8,764 nt of DNA from Victivallales bacterium (GTDB lineage Bacteria > Verrucomicrobiota > Lentisphaeria > Oligosphaerales > Oligosphaeraceae). The position numbers and the translations under genes were made by a program. Each line of letters starts with the position of its first letter. Position 1 is the stretch's first letter. Positions 6,281 to 8,764 of this stretch are shown here, in pieces. The DNA is taken from NCBI GenBank assembly GCA_017543165.1, contig JAFYGL010000201.1, positions 1 through 8,764 on the forward strand, read 5' to 3'. The notes under the pieces are model-generated. The model did no database searches, was not told the DNA's origin, and saw only the letters and a program-made list of their open reading frames with translations.

Positions 6281-6310
6281 CCACAGATTTTCACTGATTA
6301 TCACTGATTT
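6281..6310. repeat. Three tandem 10-bp units in convergent intergenic region
   Basis: CCACAGATTT (6281-6290), TCACTGATTA (6291-6300) and TCACTGATTT (6301-6310) lie head to tail with an exact 10-bp period, about one helical turn. The first unit is the diverged one. TTATCCACA (6277-6285), overlapping the first unit, equals the E. coli DnaA-box consensus but is the only copy seen. I recall similar CACAGATT/CACTGATT strings between genes in many bacterial genomes, so this may be a member of a dispersed family; its function is unknown. Confidence 0.55.
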
Positions 6311-6328
6311 TCCTTATGTTATTTTGTG

Positions 6329-6367
6329 TCAGGGCTGTTGCAAAACTGGGTTTTGCAACAGCCCTGA
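6329..6367. terminator. Perfect 18-bp fold-back, probable bidirectional terminator
   Basis: The arms TCAGGGCTGTTGCAAAAC (6329-6346) and its exact reverse complement (6350-6367) are separated by only TGG. It lies between the convergent phosphoesterase and glycoside hydrolase genes, nine bases beyond the stop of the latter, a standard place for a shared terminator. No strong T-tract follows on either strand, only TGTTTCC on the plus side and an A-rich stretch on the minus side. The perfection and very small loop are unusual for a simple terminator and could also reflect paired mobile-element ends. Confidence 0.6.
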
Positions 6368-6376
6368 TGTTTCCAG

Positions 6377-7726
6377 TTACTTCTTGAATAGTTCGATGAG
6401 ATATATTGCGCAGTAGGATGATTTGCGGATGGTGAGGGTATCGCCGCGGCGCGTGAATACCGCGTTGTCCATGTCCTTGCTCTTGTCCACCACGCGCACG
6501 CTCACATCGTAGTTGTCAAGGCCAGGTATCTCCACCTGGAATTCAATGTCGATGCTGAACATGTACGAAATCAGTATTGCGCCGTCGCCATTGTCCTTTT
6601 TGCCCGCCAGTATCATGCAGTCGCCTTTCTGGGAGGCCAGGTCATGCTGAAGCTGGGGAGACAGCACATCAGGCTCCGCATAGACGCGCTTTGGATAGCG
6701 CATCAACGTGCCGTATGCCTCCAGGCCATAGTACAACTTGGTTGGATTGCGGTTCATGTCCAGCATGCCGAATTTGCCAGTGTTTCCCGTGTAGAAGAAG
6801 GCCTTTGACAGAGGCGTGTCCTCAAAGCCCATCATGACGGAGGTGGTGTATGCGGCGGATTCTATGCCTTGCATGCCGTAGATGGGGTCCATCACATCTT
6901 CGCCCGTGTCTGGTGTCTTGATGGCGCGCCATGAGCGGTTGGTATAGTGCCACTCGCCGATTTGCAGTTCCGCGTCCGGATAGCCGTATTTCACTGCCAT
7001 CTCCTTGAATATCCAAGCTGTATTCAGCATGAATGGCACCAGCGTGTGGTACTGGTTCCAGGTAAACACGTCCAAGGGCAGTTTGTTTTCGCTGCAATAT
7101 TTGATGAAGGCCTCCATCTTCTCTGGCGAGTAGCCGCCGCCGCCCCAGGCTGGGCCGCCCACCTTGATGTCTGGATGCTCTTTCTTCAGCAGAGTGGCGG
7201 TCACCTTGTAGAGTTCGTAGTACTGCTCGACAGTACCCGACCACAACTTCCACTCGTTGGGTTCACACCAGACAATCCAGTACTTGATGTTCCAGTGATG
7301 CCCGTTTGCCCAGCCTTCATTGTAGTGCGCGACTATGTGTGAGCATATCCTTGCCCACTTGGCAAAGTCCTTCGGCGGGTGCGCAAAGTATTTCTTCAGG
7401 CCATGCTCGATGGATTCGCCCAATCGGTAGCATACTTCCATTCCCAGGTCGATGCACTCCTTTATATAGTCGTCCGTCTGCTCGAAATAGTAGTTTTTCT
7501 CGTCGTTCTCGTCTGCATCAAAGTTGCAGAATATCTGGTGTATATCGACAAGCCTCATGCCTGGGTTGACCAAAGGCACGTCATGGAGGCGCACGGCGCC
7601 TGCGTTGATTTTCTTGTAGTATGCCTTTGTCAGCTCGTATGTATAGACATTGCTGATTATTGGCCCCATGTTGATGCAGTTTAGGTGTTTGAAGTTACCT
7701 TGTTCCTGAGCAAAATCGACTTTCAT
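6377..7726 (-). CDS. GH39-like glycoside hydrolase (clan GH-A, beta-xylosidase/iduronidase type)
   Basis: A 449-residue protein resembling family GH39 and related clan GH-A glycosidases that cleave beta-xylosides or similar sugars with two glutamates. Near the N-terminus AGAVRLHDVP and the NFDADEN...DDYIKECIDLGMEVCYRLGES stretch match the GH39 barrel start. The acid/base segment reads YWIVWCEPNEWKLW with Glu155, but the Asn normally before this Glu (NEP) is Cys154. The nucleophile segment LQIGEWHYT carries Glu258. After about residue 350 a beta-rich C-terminal domain follows (ILISYMFSIDIEFQVEIPG, TLTIRKSSYCAIYLIEL). No signal peptide is seen, so it probably acts inside the cell on imported oligosaccharides. 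Start 7726 has GGGAG (plus 7734-7738) seven bases upstream on the minus strand; a TTG at 7759 would extend it by 11 residues without support. It stands alone, with no transporter or sugar regulator nearby. Confidence 0.78.
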   Translation of the reverse strand: MKVDFAQEQGNFKHLNCINMGPIISNVYTYELTKAYYKKINAGAVRLHDVPLVNPGMRLVDIHQIFCNFDADENDEKNYYFEQTDDYIKECIDLGMEVCYRLGESIEHGLKKYFAHPPKDFAKWARICSHIVAHYNEGWANGHHWNIKYWIVWCEPNEWKLWSGTVEQYYELYKVTATLLKKEHPDIKVGGPAWGGGGYSPEKMEAFIKYCSENKLPLDVFTWNQYHTLVPFMLNTAWIFKEMAVKYGYPDAELQIGEWHYTNRSWRAIKTPDTGEDVMDPIYGMQGIESAAYTTSVMMGFEDTPLSKAFFYTGNTGKFGMLDMNRNPTKLYYGLEAYGTLMRYPKRVYAEPDVLSPQLQHDLASQKGDCMILAGKKDNGDGAILISYMFSIDIEFQVEIPGLDNYDVSVRVVDKSKDMDNAVFTRRGDTLTIRKSSYCAIYLIELFKK

Positions 7727-7798
7727 TGCAAATCTCCCTTTGGATTTCCAGTCTTTCAAATTGAAAAAGTTGAATACAGTGGTAAAGTTACCTCAATT

Positions 7799-7806
7799 AT
7801 TATAAT
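7799..7806. promoter_or_regulatory. Overlapping divergent -10-like boxes
   Basis: TATAAT occurs on the plus strand at 7801-7806 and, read on the minus strand, at 7804-7799, so the two consensus -10 boxes share four bases. They lie between the divergent glycosidase (start 7726) and S41 peptidase genes. On the plus strand the box is only eight bases before ATG 7815, which would give a leaderless or near-leaderless peptidase mRNA. On the minus strand it would give a leader of about 66 nt. No convincing -35 box is present on either side (plus 7778-7783 reads AGTGGT), so activity is uncertain. Confidence 0.35.
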
Positions 7807-7826
7807 TTGCAAACATGACAATCACC

Positions 7827-8764
7827 ATGAAAAAATATTTCAGGGCAATATTCCTGGCGATACTTTCATTGAATCTACTGTTTGGATATTACCAATACAG
7901 GCGGTGCAGGAATATGCGTGGCGGGGATGACAATGTGCTTGAGCAACTCGGCAGAATGGCTAAAATGCTCCGCATAATACGGCAGCAATATGTGGCCAAT
8001 GACAAGCTCCGCAGCAAGGAACTCATTTCCCGCGCAATGGAGGGCATGGCTGGCGGCCTGGACGAGTACAGCGGGTATATGAGGCCACGCGCGGCCAGGG
8101 CAATCAACGCCGAACTCTCTGGCAAGATTGGCGGCGTCGGCATCACCATGTCTCTGATTGACAAGCACTTTGTGGTGGTGTACGTGGTCAAGGACACACC
8201 AGCGGCCAAGGCTGGCATCCAGGAATGGGATGAGATCATTTCCGTGGACGGGGAACCCGTGCAGGGCAAGGGGTTTGAAGACGTGGTTCTGTCCATACGT
8301 GGCGAAATTGGCACGCCTGTCACTCTGGAGATACAGCGTGGCATCGAAGAAAATGCGGCAAAACTGTCCTTCACCATCACGCGCGGCAACATCAGCACAC
8401 CCAGCGTGTGGAACGCGCAACTCATTGAAAACACCCATTGCGCGTATTTCAATGTGCAGGGCTTCATGGAGAACACGCCCGCCTTGTTGGAAGCGGACAT
8501 AAACAAGATGCTGAAAGAGCATCCCGACATCGATTCCATGATTCTGGATTTGAGGGGGAATGGCGGCGGCCTTCTTGACTGCGCTGTGCGCATCTGCAGT
8601 TTCTTCCTTCCAGAGGGGCAGTTGGTGGTGACCTCCAGAATGCAGAACACGAATGACTTTGAAGACGCGGCATTGTACGAGCGCAGCCACTACGCGGGCA
8701 AGGGCATGAAAGTCAAGGACAGCATAAAGCTGGCCTTGCTGGTGGACAGGAACAGCGCCAGCGC
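7827..8764 (+). CDS. S41 family C-terminal processing peptidase (CtpA/Prc-like), cut by window end
   Basis: The first 312 residues of a secreted or membrane-anchored carboxyl-terminal processing protease, which trims or degrades envelope proteins. MKKYFRAIFLAILSLNLLFGYY is a signal peptide or membrane anchor. LDEYSGYM (78-85) matches the family's DxYSxYM block before the PDZ domain. The PDZ (about 97-172) contains GGVGITM and DTPAAKAGIQEWDEIISVDGEPV. The protease core follows with MILDLRGNGGGLLD (238-251) and KLALLVDRNSAS (301-312). The last residues visible are the start of the motif that carries the catalytic serine; the serine region and the downstream lysine are cut off. Start choice is open: ATG 7815 is in frame, adds MTIT, and neither start has a Shine-Dalgarno sequence; 7827 gives the usual MKK signal-peptide beginning. 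It is divergent from the glycosidase gene. Confidence 0.9.
   Translation, partial: MKKYFRAIFLAILSLNLLFGYYQYRRCRNMRGGDDNVLEQLGRMAKMLRIIRQQYVANDKLRSKELISRAMEGMAGGLDEYSGYMRPRAARAINAELSGKIGGVGITMSLIDKHFVVVYVVKDTPAAKAGIQEWDEIISVDGEPVQGKGFEDVVLSIRGEIGTPVTLEIQRGIEENAAKLSFTITRGNISTPSVWNAQLIENTHCAYFNVQGFMENTPALLEADINKMLKEHPDIDSMILDLRGNGGGLLDCAVRICSFFLPEGQLVVTSRMQNTNDFEDAALYERSHYAGKGMKVKDSIKLALLVDRNSAS

Noticed and set aside
6277..6310. Replication origin
   Set aside because: Only one DnaA-box match was found, with no cluster, no dnaA/dnaN/gidA neighbour and no adjacent plasmid replication gene; the 10-bp units themselves do not match the box.
7875..8690. Two overlapping minus-strand open frames opposite the peptidase
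   Set aside because: They are shadows of the S41 peptidase, whose plus-strand frame shows a signal peptide, PDZ domain and the DLRGNGGG core.

Overview
The window comes from a bacterial chromosome of moderately high G+C content with compact, Shine-Dalgarno-led genes. No rRNA, tRNA, phage or plasmid gene is visible, so the host cannot be fixed from sequence alone. The gene mix (a xylose-isomerase-like TIM barrel, a GH39-like glycosidase, a cysteine-rich flavoprotein and a flavin reductase of types common in anaerobes) fits an uncultured anaerobic or gut/sediment carbohydrate degrader. A member of the Lentisphaerota/Verrucomicrobiota-type PVC group is my low-confidence guess.

Layout. From 84 to 1453 a sugar-phosphate isomerase/epimerase-like gene and an O6-alkylguanine-DNA alkyltransferase (ogt) overlap by ATGA. 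From 1473 to 1617 lies a non-coding element: two 66-bp tandem units with 9-bp inverted-repeat ends, finishing in a strong hairpin. It sits between ogt and a convergent (minus-strand) Fe-S flavodoxin/NADPH-dependent FMN-reductase-like gene (1622-2248). A 216-bp divergent control region follows (2249-2464). The plus-strand set flavin reductase, FabI-like enoyl-ACP reductase and ArgD-like aminotransferase (2465-5097) has gaps of only 2 and 12 bp and looks like one operon. A palindrome-bearing 43-bp gap leads to an exported metallophosphoesterase (5141-6232). Next is a 144-bp convergent intergenic region with a 10-bp tandem repeat and a perfect 18-bp fold-back, probably a terminator. The GH39-like glycoside hydrolase runs on the minus strand (6377-7726). 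It is divergent, across an 88-bp to 100-bp gap with overlapping -10-like boxes, from an S41 C-terminal processing peptidase that runs off the right edge.

How the genes work together. Only the 2465-5097 cluster is a likely co-transcribed unit, and its members (flavin reduction, fatty-acid elongation, amino-group transfer) do not form one obvious pathway. The rest looks like ordinary chromosomal housekeeping and accessory content. I did not find a defence system, mobile island or biosynthetic cluster.

The most distinctive signals are at the DNA level. CCGG is almost completely absent (one occurrence seen), and codons before GG-starting codons end in CT where CC would be expected. There is also the GC-rich palindromic tandem element. 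At the protein level several enzymes carry substitutions at usually conserved sites: FabI-like Ile147, metallophosphoesterase GDN for GNH, GH39-like CEP for NEP, and Ogt Gln118.
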